Part shown: piece by piece, positions 10,426 to 24,111 of the stretch | Numbering within the stretch: the stretch's first letter is position 1 | Layout: every line of letters begins with the position of its first letter | DNA from: Carallia brachiata | Lineage: Eukaryota; Streptophyta; Magnoliopsida; Malpighiales; Rhizophoraceae | Assembly: GCA_021464245.1 (NCBI GenBank) | Contig: JADCRB010000068.1 | Coordinates: 5,135,259 to 5,199,258, forward strand | Direction of reading: 5' to 3' | DNA length: 64,000 nucleotides | Translations under genes and position numbers: made by a program | The notes under the pieces: generated by a model | The model's database searches: none | What the model saw: the letters and a program-made list of their open reading frames with translations, nothing else | What the model was told of the DNA's origin: nothing

Positions 10426-13424
10426 ATAGGCCTTAAAACGTTGAAAGTTCTGATTTTTCCATTTCTTTCCCCTCAAGCTCAGGTCTTAATATGTTCATTG
10501 AAAGTACTTGTCTTAAGTGCTAGTTGTATTCCGGATCTGCAGATTGTGAAGCCCAGTATCAATAGCTATTGGAATTCCTGCTTTTAGTGTGCTCTTACCG
10601 CAATTATGTGAAGATATTCTTACTTCCGTACCATATTTTAAATGTTTATATTATAGAAAAAATATCAGTGCTTCAGTTAATCAACTAGCATCTGACAAAC
10701 CAATGCTTGGTTAACACAAGGAAAAGAACTCGTCTTTGACTTCACAAACTAACCCAAGACTAAGTACACATATAACTCCACAAATAATTGGGTCCTTCGC
10801 AGTTCCTTGTAATTGTGATGGCTACTTAATTGTTTTGTTGTTGTACTTTCAATTTACCACCTTAGCAATGATGCTATGTGGACTGCCATACCTCCTCATC
10901 AATCCTTCATGAATTGGCCCCCGGATGGCCATAACTAAATTACGGACTCATATGCTATGTCCATCTGAATCTCATGGTATGAAGATGATGCACATCTACT
11001 AATTAGTGCAACAAGAAATTGCCTTTTCGATGGTCGGCTTCATTGATCTGGACGCATACGAAACAATAGCTCTAAAGCGAAGATGCTGTACATCAGCAAT
11101 GAGTTTTCTGCCTCATCCTTCAAGTATAAGCCATGGTTGCTGCAAGTTCCATAATGGATGTTTACCTCATTCTATTGCAGATTTATACGGAGAACTGGGT
11201 AAATTCCACCTGGACAACGGGAAGACAACTCATGGCAAGCTTTTGCTTTTGTGCCCAAATACAAATGGTGCATTGTCAAGCTAAGTTCTGATGTTCTCCT
11301 TGGGCTTATATTTCTTACTACATATGAAGAACCACTTATTGTATATTCTTCCCGCGGATACTGATCTATGCAGTGAAAAGGTCATCGTGACGTAGCTTTG
11401 TTTGCTCTTGAGTCTTGATTTCAATGGTTTTTCTCCATGAATGTTAACTCTGCATGTAAGTTGCCCAATTTATGACACCCTATGTGTATTCCCATGCAAA
11501 ATGCAGCTTTGTGTGCACATGTGGGTGGTTCTATTAATGTTAATGAACCTTTTAGGTCCCTCTTGCTCTTGTTTTTTTTGGATTTTTTTTGAAAAAAAAT
11601 GTACGTCACGGGCATGTACCAACATTGAGAGTAAATGTCATAGATGCAGAGTTGGACCCAAGGCATTTTAAAGCTCTGTAATGTTAACTTGTTTGTGAAT
11701 TGTGATTTTGTGGGCCTCCAAAGCACCCGGGGCAGAGAGCGAGGGAGAGAGAAAAAGGCTTTTTTGTAACAAGTTGGCCAGCTAAAAGTTTTGCGTGAGC
11801 TGTATTTATGGCAAATCCTATGAATCACACAGAACAACATGAATCACTTGTACCGTACGCGGTACATCCACTTGACTTCATGCTGCAAGTTGCAAGCTTG
11901 AGTAGTACTCTTGAATAGCTTTACTCTCCACAATAGCAAAACAACTTGTTTATTCTAATAATTGTATCATATTGTGTTGAAGCTTTAAGAGAACAGAAAA
12001 TTTCAAGCAGCTAGAAAGCAATAAAAAGACAGCACTAGTGAGCCCCAGACATGCCTCTTTTGTCAAAAAAACGACCATATTGATGCCTTTAAGCAGTGAC
12101 TCAAAAGTCTTTTTGGTCAATTAACATTCTTTTCTGTCCCAGAAAAAGATGTTTGATGCTATCTAGCTGACATCATCAGTATGGATGCCGCAGTACATGA
12201 ATGATAATGATGAGATTAAACGTGGATTAGTCATTGCGGACTGGACGCATAACACAAGTTGGGCTAGGGACGGCAGAATTTATTTCTTGCTTGTATTTTA
12301 TTTCTTCTTTATTGTTATTAAATGGCAACTTGTGTTATGAACAGGGGGGAGTCTCAAAGAGTTGGAAAATTCAACCCCCTGATGCTTCCAGCGACACAAA
12401 AAAGGGATCTATGAATCCCAATAGAACAAAAGCTTTAGCCTACTTCCTGACAATAATTAGCAATTGTTTTTATCTCTTGGGAATTGTTTTCTTATTTTAA
12501 AAGATTGCATCAAAGATAGAGACGATTGATAACACAAGAACCAGGAACAAGTTGACAAAAATGGGAATCAGAAAAAAGGGAGGTTACAAAATGTTATTTG
12601 GATTCAGCAACAATAATAAACTGAGCATAACCTATGCATGCTATGATTGCCAGTATTAATTTTAAACTGAAAGCATTGAATTCTCAGTATGTTTTCGTTG
12701 AGTAAGAAAGCATTTCATAATTGATAGAGACCCAGAAGTCAGATAGGCAACAGTTCATACATGGTGGTGAGCAGAGTTGGCCCCCATGCCAAGCTTTTTC
12801 CACATAAAAATACACAAGCACTCACTCAAAACCTCCACTTGGTTGGCCATTTACCAAACCCCAATTGAAGAAAAATCTAATTGCGATCCCACTGAAACGA
12901 TTCAAAATTGTGGTCCTTGTCCATATCTTCGGCATAGATAGTAAGTAGTCTTTAGCCCAAAAATCTGATAGGAATAGCTGAACAAATTAAATTTTGAATT
13001 CATTCAAGACATGATATAAAGTAGCTAACGTCAAATTAAAATTATTAGAGATGTTAGATTTTAATTTTAAAAAGATGGATATAAAATTTATAATAAAAAA
13101 AGGTTAATTTTATTATTTATTAGATAAATTATTAAATTTAATTAAATTAATTATGTAACATATACATATTTCACTGAACATCTTGTTTTATATACGGCTA
13201 GAACATTAGCATGATGTGGGATCAGTATGCACGCAAAGACTCAAAACTAAAGTCATGTTCAATTGAATCTTCGGCCCGAAGTGCTGGCAGTTCAGTGAAT
13301 ATCCCACAGATGGGGCCTATTTCTCTCCAAGCTTGGAGTTGGGAACCGACTTTTGCCTCAAAGAAAACACCCTAATAATTTCACGGAAAAGTTTTATTTT
13401 CAGAGAAAATATTATTGGAGAAGT
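10426..13424. other. unassigned intergenic region with transcript-like segments
   Basis: The longest open frame worth mentioning is 11006-11284 (92 codons on the plus strand). It has no recognisable domain, and an apparent splice acceptor (CTATTGCAG) lies within it at 11180. ORFs at 11421-11840 (-) and 12234-12500 (+) likewise look accidental. From 13010 to 13200 the DNA is AT-rich. No RNA gene was recognised. A non-coding RNA or broken gene around 10.5-11.9 kb cannot be excluded. Confidence 0.3.
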
Positions 13425-13429
13425 ATATA

Positions 13430-13562
13430 AACGTAATTAATTAGATTAAATATATAATTAATTAAATTTAATGTATAAAAAATAATAATAATTTTTTTTA
13501 ATTATACCTACAATTAGTATTATTATAAATTAAATTTAATTAATTATATTCAATTAATTTTT
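13430..13562. repeat. AT-rich inverted repeat (MITE-like) upstream of the J-domain gene
   Basis: TAAATTTAATTAATTATAT near 13530-13550 is the reverse complement of the ATATAATTAATTAAATTTA stretch near 13449-13470, giving a ~20-bp stem with further weaker pairing toward TTAATTAG / AATTAAT at the ends. No target duplication was established. Confidence 0.45.
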
Positions 13563-13696
13563 CTTTTTCTTTTTTTCAGAAATGTAACTGGGCCCTAATT
13601 TCACCGAAATTCAGACTATAAAACGGTTAAAAAGGAGCTCTGTCACAGTGTGGGACCCGTTATTATTCATGTGGCCGTCGAAAAGGATCAATCGCA

Positions 13697-13938
13697 GAAC
13701 CTTCTGGAGACAAAATATCTCCCACTCACAGGGAATCTCTACCGTCCAATGTCTCTCCAACCTTATCCCACAGGGCCACAGACATATTTAGCAGATCAAA
13801 TAATAAACGTTGTAAAATTAAAAATAATAAAATAATGCAATGCCTGCCTACTTTGTAAGTTGCAATGTGTGGAAGGCCCCCCCCCCCAAAAAACAAAAAA
13901 AAAAACACCTATATAAATGACCTGTTTCTGGAGAATTC
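13697..13938 (+). promoter_or_regulatory. heat-shock-element-like sites and TATA box of the J-domain gene
   Basis: GAAccTTCtgGAG at 13697-13709 and TTCtgGAGaaTTC at 13926-13938 each match the three-unit heat shock element (alternating GAA/TTC every 5 bp) with one mismatch. CTATATAAAT at 13908-13917 is a plausible TATA box. The start codon follows at 14276, so the leader would be about 330 bases. Heat inducibility is an inference from these motifs. Confidence 0.45.
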
Positions 13939-14275
13939 TTTTGGGGGGGTTTGCTTGTAAATTCTTCTCTGTATTGAGAAGGTGTTTCTTCTGTTGGTGT
14001 CTTTCTTCCCCTTCCCATCAATCATTGTTCACTCCCACGGAACCTTTGGCCAATGCTGAAATTCCGTACATTGGTTTAAAAAGATGTCATCTTTAAACTG
14101 TACACACATTGTGGCTCCAATTTTCTTTTCTGGGGTTTTTGTGGGCATTGTTTAGATGGTTTTGTTAATATAATTCGTCGACAAGAAAGGATTTTTTTTG
14201 GTGCTGGTTTGAGGTTGGTGTCTGTATTCTGAGTGTGTTGTTTTAAGTTGGTTTTACTTTGAGAAATAATCAAGA

Positions 14276-17200
14276 ATGGCAGACGGAGAAGAGAAGGGAA
14301 AAGGCAAGGATTTATATGAAGTTCTGGGGTTGGAGAAGGAATGTACAGCATCAGAGCTGAGGAATGCTTATAAGAAGCTTGCAATGGTTAGAATTGCCTG
14401 TCTTTTCTCTTCTTCAATTGTGTCTTCCTGGAAACACAAAATCCCAGCTCATAAAGCTGGTCTCTTTGTATGTTTTTAATTGTTCCTAATCAAAAAAAAA
14501 AAAAAAAAAAGGAAAGAAAGAAAGAAATTCTGGGTTTTGTTTAGAGATTAAAAGATTGTTATTATTATTATTATTATTGTTATTTTGATTTGGGTTTCCC
14601 TCTGTTTATTTATGGAAGTAAATGGCATGTGTGAATTACAAAACTGTTGAACAATTTTCTGCGAAAATTGAGCAATTATGTAGTGAAGTAAAGCTGTGGT
14701 CTTTTTGGTGACATAGAGATGGCATCCAGATCGCTGTTCAGCTTCTGGGAACAGCAAGTTCGTTGAAGAATCAAAAACGAAGTTCCAGGCAATACAACAG
14801 GCTTATTCAGGTAATTTGTTTTTTTTGGTTACTTATTCAGGTAATTTCAATAAGTCAAGTCCCACTTTTCTTTCTTCTGTTGTCCTTCTTATTTTTTTCC
14901 AAATTGTCAAATTATATTGGAAAAATCAGATAGTAAAGAGAGAAATTTTATTACTCTAATGGTAGTGGACAGCATGGTTTACAATCACGAGGTGCCTTTT
15001 TCCTCATGCTTTGCTTTGTGTTCCTACAGTTCTCTCTGATGCCAACAAGAGGCTTCTGTACGACGTAGGTGCCTACGACAGTGATGATGACGATAATGTA
15101 TGATTTTATTTCCTTACTCTTTCCTTTTCTTCTGTTTGAAAAGTTTTGGGATTTCCCATGATTTTGTTCCATTTTTCTTTCTTTGTTATTTGTTTTCTCC
15201 TCAAAGGGTTGATCGGATCTTTTTCTGTCTTTCTGTTTTTCACCCCTTGCTTGAACCAAATTTGTCACTTCTCACTTGTGTTTATTGGCATTTGGCGTTG
15301 GCCCGCTTCCAGTTTCTAGTATAATGCACCAAAGGTAGGCTATGCACCTTTTTTCTGTTTTTTTTAAAGTATATTTGGGCTTTGACATCTCTCCCTTTCT
15401 CTATCTCTCTCCCTTCAGTTTATATTTGATTTGTATGTTACAATACGTGCTATTGATTAGGAGTTGGAATTGTTGGAGAGAAATCATATGTATCTTCTTA
15501 GTTTAATGCCTTTTCTTGTTTTTCGTTTTCTGTCTTGTAAATCATTCTATCAAACTTAAAAAGGTTGCGCGTACAGATAAATTTTATGATCGAGTTCTAG
15601 AAGCATATTTGGCACCCAAATGAGTTTTGTCATGTTAGTGGTGATCCATAAGGACAGTCAATGGCACATTCTTTTTTGGGATTCGAGATTATTATTAAAA
15701 TATTCTTGTGAATTGTTTTCGAGCAGGGAATGGGTGATTTTCTCAATGAAATGGCAGCTATGATGAGCCAAACTAAGCAGAACGTAAGTCTTTTTTCTTG
15801 ATTCTTTTTTGTCTTTTTGATTTTTGTTATGTTATGACCTCATTTGTCATGGATTGATCGCTACTGTAATGTTTGATGTTCAAAGTGACAAACTTTATTT
15901 TGTTCCAATCAATCTGAGCATACCTTCTGCAGACTTGTAAATGAATATCTTATTTCAGTCTTAGCACCCTAAAACAGTAACTTTCAGTGCCCCTTAAAAA
16001 TTTGTTACAGATTGCAATTGAAAAACCCTGCTGATGATGTTCATTTTTACAAAAAAGAAAAAAAAAAATCAGGTTTTAGCTTAGATAATCTTGTTCTCCT
16101 GTGGCCCTGTTTCATTAGGTAATCAGTTTGTATCAGGGGAAGCAAACCACAAGAATTCAAGTGATTATGTAAGCTGCAGCATGATCTCATCGGTCTTTGC
16201 ACCTCTTGAGGTCTTTAAATGCCTCTATTGTGAGACGATCATATATTATGTTCGCTTCAGACTATCAGTTCTCTCCCTTATCAACAGTATCAGGTGCTTC
16301 TGAGTCCATTGAATTGAACTAATCACCAGTGACTGGTGTCTGTTATTAGTTCAGTGAACCTCATCATAGGAGTTGACACCAAAGGCCATTTGTTTTTGTT
16401 ATGCAGAAACCGTAGCTTCTAGCAATAGTATTTGAAGTAGACTTTGGTGGATCCCCATCAAAGTAAGACACTTCATTAAAGGACGGTGGTCCTCCGTTTG
16501 TTGGATCCATTACTTGGGTGTCACGTGAATGTTAGGCCCATTCATTTTTTTTTTTTTCCTTTCAAGAATTCTTCTAGTCTGTTTTTAGATGCTTGTCTTT
16601 CGTGTTTAGTTAGAAAATTTCCAATTTCTTTGTGATTAGCTGAAAATCTTCTGTTGATAGAAAGTGAAAAATTTTCGTTGATGCTGCCTAAGTGCATGCT
16701 TGGATTGTGAAAATTGACAGCAAAATGGGGATGAAACTTTTGAGGACTTACAGCAATTATTTGAAGACTTGTTCCAAGGAGACCTGGATTCATCTGGGGT
16801 TGGCTGTCAGGCTACTAGTTCTTGCTCTATTTCTTCCGCTGTGCCTTGCAGCGAAAGTTCCAGTTCTTGCAACAAGCGCCTTTCATCAGAGATGAATTCA
16901 GGAAAGGCAAAGGTCGAAGGTTCTTTTGGCTTTGACTCTCACTTTCATCAATTTTGTTTGGGGGTAAGAAATCTAGTCTTAATTTATCATTGCATATGCT
17001 GGAATGCCGTTATGTAAGCTAAAGTCATCAGTTTCTGTAAGAGTATCGTTGTTGCTGGGGCAGAGTCGCTACTTCCATGCAGCCAAAAGATTTCCTGTTG
17101 CTGCTACCAGTCCATTAATTATCTCCAGTTGCCTGTATAACTGTCACAGTTGCTATTGTCAACTCAAACTTTATGGGTGATATTTTGACGAAGAGTGAGC

Positions 17201-17680
17201 CCTTTTGTAGTTGTAAAGAACTTTCCATTGTGACCAGGTGGTAACAAGTTCGAGTTATGGGAACAGTGTCTTTACAAAAACAAGTGAAAGGCCTCATATG
17301 CCTATCACTTTGTCAAACCCCACAAGTGAGAGTCTTGTGCATTGAGGCACCATTTTTTAATTTAGTGAATAAACACTACAATTGAACTAGCAAAATATTG
17401 GACTAGGAGTTGAGTAGTTGATCCTTTGCATCAGAATTGTATTTGAACATTCAACTACAGCGTAGAGCTACATTTGTCCCCTCAAAGTATCCACATCGAT
17501 GTGCTTTATTTATTCGATGGTTGAAGACAGGTGGAACAACAGCAAGATTTCAAGAAGGGGGAAGGAGCAAGCAGAGGAACTCAAGGAGGAGCAGACGGTA
17601 GACGGAGGCAGGGCAGGAAACAAAAAGTTTCATCAGGGCATGATGTCTCCTCCAATGACTATGGTATTTCTGCCTCATGA
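14276..17680 (+). CDS. J-domain (DnaJ/Hsp40) co-chaperone, small type-III-like
   Basis: Stimulates the ATPase of an Hsp70 partner through its J domain. Six exons join in frame to 240 residues: 14276-14386, 14717-14810, 15030-15097, 15727-15783, 16721-16963 and 17531-17680. The J domain fills residues 11-80: KDLYEVLGLEKE begins helix I, AYKKLAM/RWHPDR carries the essential HPD at residues 40-42 just after the first splice, and VLSDANKRLLYD closes it. An acidic linker DSDDDD follows, then GMGDFLNEMAAMM and an acidic DLQQLFEDLFQ segment, a Ser/Cys-rich stretch, and a basic tail with GRRRQGRKQK that could act in nuclear targeting. There is no Gly/Phe region or zinc finger. It resembles the small plant DNAJ proteins with an N-terminal J domain only. 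Intron 5 carries a SINE remnant. All GT-AG borders keep phase, so the model is strong. Confidence 0.9.
17225..17300 (+). mobile_element. Au-like SINE remnant in intron 5 of the J-domain gene
   Basis: AAGTTCGAGTTATGGGAACA followed by GTCTTTACAAAAACAAGTGA and AAGGC resembles the B-box and adjacent body of Au-like SINEs. Only the 3' part is recognisable. It lies within the intron between 16964 and 17530 in gene orientation. Confidence 0.5.
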
Positions 17681-19537
17681 ATGATAATACACAACTTGAG
17701 CGGTTGATCCAAACTCTTCTGCACCTTGGCCAACTGATTCTCTTAACTTGGCCTTCTGGGAGATGGTGCATTTACGCAGACGATGCTGAAATAAGGAGGA
17801 ACGGTTGATCATGCATCAGAGGGTCTTGAAGTAACTCGATACTCCTCCCCCCCCCCCCCCCCCGCCTCCAACACCGACGCCAACGATAAAAACATGAAGA
17901 CCTCCAATGGTGAAGCAATAAACAAAAGCATGCTGTCCGCATTCTCTTTCTCAGGTATTCTTAGAGAAATGGCAGGAATTGCATCTAGACCGCAATGTGT
18001 TTAAGTAGTCCTCAATTGCTCTACATGGTGGAACCAGTGTGCCTTTGTATTTTCAATTGTATCTTGTTTCTCTTCTTCTGCTCCACGTTGTATCTTCCTT
18101 TGACCGCAAATTAATGAAATTCTGCTTTCCAATGCTGATGCACGCATTTCCCATTTGTAGTGGGATTGATAGAGAATAATTGAAACAACACAGTAGTGCA
18201 CTCACTGCCTCTTTGCCTGACATGCAAAATAATGAGCTACGAACAAAGTTCAAATCTTTTTCTGTTGTCTTTTTTTTGGGGGGGGGGGGGGGGGGGGGGT
18301 TGTGGTTACATACAAAGTTCAAATTTGTTGGCACTTTTTGTGCCATAAATAAAAACTGGCATTCGAATGGGTGTGTGGAATTATGGAGTCGAATGAGAAG
18401 TTATCATTTGCTTGGCATTACACAGAATTACAGCGTTCTTTTGATCAAAGAATTTTACAAAGTGAAGTGGTACAATGTAATTTTGATGTTCTCTACAAAT
18501 TTCCATCTATCTGAACTTCTGAAGGTTGTAAACAGCACCATGTGACCACCTAAAGGTGATCTAGCAAGAAGACATGGACAAAACGAGGTGACCGCCACAC
18601 AAAATGTGGCATCCAGATGAAGGAAGATACTATAATGTCAACGTTGGTGACCACACAAATTTGGCATTCTGATGAAGGAAGATATTACTTTTTTATCATT
18701 ATTATTATTATTATCATTAAGGAGCTAGAGACCAGTTAATAAAGAGAGAGAAGTGGTGGGATTGAAGGTTTAGAAATCAAATCCTAAATCTAATAGTTAA
18801 AGGATAAATTTTCAGACTATTGCAACAATGGCTGCATCCTGAAGATATTAGTAATGTCAACATTGTCCACGTCGGATTGGTTTACAAGGGCCATTGCATT
18901 TTTTTTTTGGGCAATGAATGTGGATCCAACAGCACGTGGGCAGCGGACCCACAAAAGGGTCCAAGTATTCTTAACCGAGAAAGGCCTTGTTTGTCTGCTT
19001 TTTTTTTTTTTTGAAATAATTGTTTGTCTGCTTTATTGATGGATGCATGGTAAGCAGTGACTGGCCACCCAGCCCCTTAAGTCCAACCAATCACTTTTGG
19101 CTTTGATGAGGGAGGGCAGGCAAAAGGATCTTTGAGTGCAGGCTTGATTTTTAGCTGAGTTGGTGGTTAGAGTTTAATGATATCCGATCCTATGAATGAG
19201 TTTGAAACACATTTTTATGAATAAGTCGTGTTTTTTTAATGTAAACTTTGATTCTAATGCCTTAAAAAAAAATGTATAGGGCATGTCTGATTTTATCATA
19301 ATATACAAATAAATAATCATTCCTTGGAATACCCTAGAAAAGTTGAGAGAAAGTTGGAATAAGAAGCCTATACTATGAAAGGACATCTTTTTCCCAACAT
19401 TTTCAATCAAGGGAAATGGCAACTTGTGCAACTTGCTCTCCATCAAAGGGTGGACCATGTCCGTGGCATTTAAATATCTATGCTTAGGCGGCCATCTATT
19501 AATAAATCCTCAACTAATCTTCTAATCAGTTTGTGAA

Positions 19538-19578
<41 letters not shown>

Positions 19579-22500
19579 TCAATCAAAAGCATATAATCTA
19601 ATTCTTCACGTGGTGAACATTCGTTAATAATAAAGTTTAATTACAATGACCTAACTTCTGTGTAAAATAAGCTCTAAAGGTGTGAAGAAGGTCTTAATAT
19701 GTGTCAGTATATGAATGGCCCTTCTAATTATAATTGGACTGATTCTTCAAAGCTTACCTTGTTTTAGATAGCATCAAGTAAGTGAGCAGCTCTATGTGGA
19801 CCATCTAGTGGAGAAATATAAAAGGGGTCATTATGCAGAGATAAACCTTTTCATTATATTACACCGATTATTATGTTTTAGTAGTATAGAAGTCGTTTAT
19901 TATTATGTCATAAGTTGTGGATTTAAACTTTCATTAAGACATTCAGTAAAGTTAATTTTTATTAAATTTATTCATAAAATTTACTCTTTTAATAAGCGTA
20001 ACACTCCTTTATAAAATTGTAAAGTAGTATTAGATACAGTAACCATAACAACTAATTTATGGTCTTACCTTAGTATTTTCCACGTTAAGCTTTGTTTTTA
20101 ATGGGTACAAGTTGATGTTGAAATATAGTGTTTTGAGACCAAGTTAGGAATTTTTGAATCCAAAGTTACGTTCGGTGACAACTGACAAGTTGACAATAGA
20201 ATAAAATGAAGAAATCATCAAATGGATCAAACCAACCTCGTGTCTTTCAGCAAATTTTAATTTTGTAATCAAAGTAGATGTAGTTATCCACATCCGCAAA
20301 AAGGTCAATAGATTAATTCAACCACTTACTCCCAAGTAATCTTTTCAACTTCATATTCTCAATTATCTTATCATCTGTCTAATGTGTACTGGAACTTCCT
20401 TGTTATCAGTAAGAATTTAGCCACCATAATTTGTGATGAGAATTGAAGTCATACAGATTTTTATTTTCCTTTTTTTTTTTGTCTGGTTGGCTTCTTGAGC
20501 AAAGATTGGAGCTTTAATTTAGACCCAACTTTATTTTTAAAACGAAGAATTTAGACCTAACTTTTTTTGCGCATTTGGTTAATGAATTTTTTATGGACAT
20601 TTTAAATGCGATGGTTGGGAGGCAAAAGGGGACAAAGAAGGAAATGATGCAATGGGAGCCTCTCTGATTGATCAGTTTAAATTTAATAGAGGTAGCTTGG
20701 GGTTAGATAACAAATTAATGGCATTCAAACAAATTAAGAGAAAAAAAAAAGTAAAACTCAACAGAAAAATCACTTTTTGTAACCCAATTAAACATTCCAT
20801 TGTCATGATGGTGCTCCGTGATTGTTTTTTTTTTTGATACATCATCCAAATCACATTTATCTTAATATGTTACAAGCCGAGAAAGATAAGATAAAAGCAA
20901 ATGCAATAACTGGATAAATTAGACTTATTTTCCTAGAAATTCTTTATTTCCCTTATCCATGGGCTTTTAAATTTGCTTCACACAGATAGATAGCTATTTC
21001 CAAGTAGCTATTTCTAAGGGATTAGAGTCTTTTCCTTGAGGCTAAAAGTCTATCAGCTGAGCTCTTGACGTCGTAAAACGATTCAGAGACTTGAAATCCA
21101 AAAGAAACTTGCAAACCATGAAAGGAAAGAAGTGATTTCATGGAAGTTTTGCGTGCCCAAAATGCAATTAGAAGGGCTTCTAAGTTCTAACCCAAGGAGA
21201 ATCAAGCGTTGATAGGAAGGAAGAGGGGGATGTTGAAATGACCAACTTTATTTTTTTTTTTTTTATTAATTGACTTTAATTATAACTCAAATTTGAAATC
21301 TTCAATCTTAAAAACAATTCAATATCAATTAGTTAGAACGCATCAATAAAGCCAAAAATAATGCTAAATGTCACGAGTCATGACATAAACTTTTCGACTT
21401 TTCCTGAATAGTGCTGACATCGACAGAAACATTATTTTTCCTTTTTATTTACTAAAACCTCGTCAGCATTTTCTTAATCTTTCGAGACTTCTGTTAAACC
21501 TCAACTTTCTATTGATTTAATTGTTTCCTATCCCAAATGATTTAGTAAAATAAAGTTGATTTTTTATTTAAATCAAAATTTAAGGTAATAAATACTCTAA
21601 ATACATTTAAGGTTTAATTTTTTATTTAATATATATATATATATATATATATTATATGAAGAAAGGAAGCAAAAACCAATTGGATTTAAAACTCCCATAT
21701 AAGCAAAATGAGCGAAGGTGAAATATATCCCATTAGAGAGAGGGCGATGTTTTTCGGAGGATGAAATGTGATTTTTGGGAAGTCTGTCCTCGTCAACACT
21801 GCTCGGTAAAAGTCGAGAAAAACGTAGCATTGGTCTCAAGCTAAATGGAACACAAAAGATGAGGAGTGTAAAAGATAGCTACACAAGATTATATTAGGCC
21901 CAATTCGCCGCCGGCCTACTTAACGGAAAAGCCGTTGTGCTGTGCTCTCAACAACCCAATTGCTCCATTATAATCGACGACCCAACGTTAGAATCCCATC
22001 AACAACCCAATTGTGGACCCAACATTAGAATCCTAACCAGCCGATGACTCCAATATAATTGATGACCCAATATCAAGAGGAATAAGTCAAATATAAGTAC
22101 TAAACTTTATATGGTTCTATCACTTTGTACTTTTTCATTTTCGTTTCAATTCCAAACATTTATGTTTTCTTTTATATAAGTCCAATTTTGGACGATGAAA
22201 CTGCTAAAAAAATATTTGACTACACAAAATATGTTTCGAAAAATCTGAATTCAGTATAAAAATGGGCTCAAATATAACAAAATACAAACATATAAGCTGA
22301 AATGAGAAACCAATAAGTAATATAACTATATAAAAAAATTCATAAAGACTGGCTTATCCCAGTGGCAAAATAATTTAAGTGGGTTGTTCTCTATGTCAGA
22401 GTAAAATGATGTACTTCTTTCCTGATAAAAATAACGGATAGAGTTAGACATGTTTTTGAGGGATGATGAATTTCTTGAAATATCTTTTTTGGCTTTTAAA

Positions 22501-23698
22501 AATAGAAAAGTAAGGGTAATACATTACCGTCTCGTTAAAAGAGAATTATAACTCTGTATCTAGAGAGAATGTGAAAAGACTTGATAATGATAACATTCTT
22601 TATCCGAACGATGAAGTGTATATTTAGTACTTAATTTTAAAAAAATTCAAACACATAAAATTTTTTTTGACATAGCACAATTGTTTACAATGCATACAAA
22701 ATTGTTAATTAAAGGGCCATCCAAACCAGGCGTTTTTAAGACATGATAAGTGTGGTTCGTGATGTTCGTATCAATTAGATTGGGCTTTTCAAAACTTTAA
22801 GTTTAGTCCAAAGACATTTTGGGTTCAATTTGTGGTGAACGAACTTACTTAAACTTACCCAAAGATATATCACTTATATTGCCACTGGGAAATTCCCAGA
22901 AATTTTTCGACTTTCAGGTAAACATTGTTTTTTCTCGTGTATTTCGCAGCATTTTACATAACGATAATATAGGCTAGTTTTTGGAGGCTCCAAATATGCA
23001 TGGAAAAGGCTACCAGATTTATATTATATAACCAATGGCTGTAATCCCTTTGATTGAGGACGCCACCACATGACTATCATGATGATATCATGTTCCACAA
23101 TGCAAGATCAAAATCTGATTAAAGATAGAAGTTAGCGGGATTGCCATATATGTAGAAGATAATGAGGGGTTCCAGGAAACCATAAATTAAGGCCATTTTT
23201 TTGTGTTTTTTTTTTTGGCAAAACGAAATGAAAGAAAAAATTAATCACGATAAAATTAACTAGTAAGGAATAAGGTTCCATGTCTTTCATGTTTGTCTCC
23301 ATCAAGTAAAGGCACGAGACCCACAAAATGAGAAGAAAGCGTGTTAGGAGTAACTCCTAATATAATAAGAAAATCAGTACAAGCATTCCCTTCAAGAAGA
23401 GTATACAAATAAGGGGAAAAAAATTTATAGCAAGTGAGAGACGGAGACTGGAGCCAATTATGAGGAGAAAGGTAGCAACAACAGCTTTGTTGGTTCAGCT
23501 TTGTCACAAGTAGCCAAAAACCTCAATGGGTTTCCAATCCCGACAACATATCAGTTAAGATCCGTGGCATAAGTTGATTAGTCAATTGAATGAGCTGATC
23601 GTTGCATTTCCATTAATATGACTGACAATCTGTGCCTTAGGAATAATTTATTGGTATTTGGTAGATGTGCACATTATGTTTGATTATGACGTTACAGT
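17681..23698. other. 6-kb intergenic region, no gene supported
   Basis: No coding region is supported; the ORFs present are short and lack family features. Visible items are a run of 17 C at 17847-17863, a T8 run followed directly by 22 G at 18270-18299, a near-duplicated GGCATCCAGATGAAGGAAGA motif at 18609 and 18662, AT-rich stretches at 19800-20040, and a (TA)n run near 21629-21652. I recognise no RNA gene. Confidence 0.45.
19541..19576 (+). repeat. (GA)18 microsatellite
   Basis: Perfect GA dinucleotide repeat, 36 bases, in intergenic DNA. A likely length-polymorphic marker. Confidence 0.95.
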
Positions 23699-24111
23699 GG
23701 AATTGGCCTCGATGAAAAATAGAGAGAATTATGGAGATAACAGTGGAATTTTCAACAATTAAAATCACATATAAATCAAATTAACAGAGGATATCAAGGC
23801 ACTTTACCATATATACAAGTGACATTAGGGGATCCACAAGTTCCTTTAAATTGAATCCTTGGTTCCATTTAGATCAAAATCCCATTAATTTAGGAACTGG
23901 CCTCAAGGAAAAAATAAATTGAGAGAACTGTGGACATAGTAGTGGAATGTTTCAACAATTAAGATCACATCTAAATCAAATTTATCCAATCACTCCATTG
24001 TCATTCCAATCACTCTAAATCAAATTGACAGAGGATATCAAGGACACTTACCATATACAAAGTGACATCAAGAGCTCCACAAGTGCCTTTAAATAGAACT
24101 CTTGGTTCCAT
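23699..24111 (+). repeat. tandem duplication of the promoter region of the cysteine-rich peptide gene
   Basis: Copy 1 (about 23699-23867) and copy 2 (about 23893-24110) share GGAA-TGGCCTC, TTTCAACAATTAA-ATCACAT, ACAGAGGATATCAAGG, AAGTGACAT and CTTGGTTCCA in the same order. Copy 2 carries an extra ~49 bases containing a CCAATCACTC doublet. Copy 2 ends in CTTTAAATAGAACTCTTGG, a plausible TATA region about 100 bases before the start codon; copy 1 has TTTAAATTG at that place. Confidence 0.8.

Noticed and set aside
11006..11284. 92-codon open frame
   Set aside because: No family resemblance, an internal splice-acceptor-like signal and no supporting neighbours; kept only as a remark.
15100..15324. 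74-codon open frame after exon 3 of the J-domain gene
   Set aside because: It is intronic read-through; the donor GTATGA at 15098 and the next exon at 15727 keep phase.
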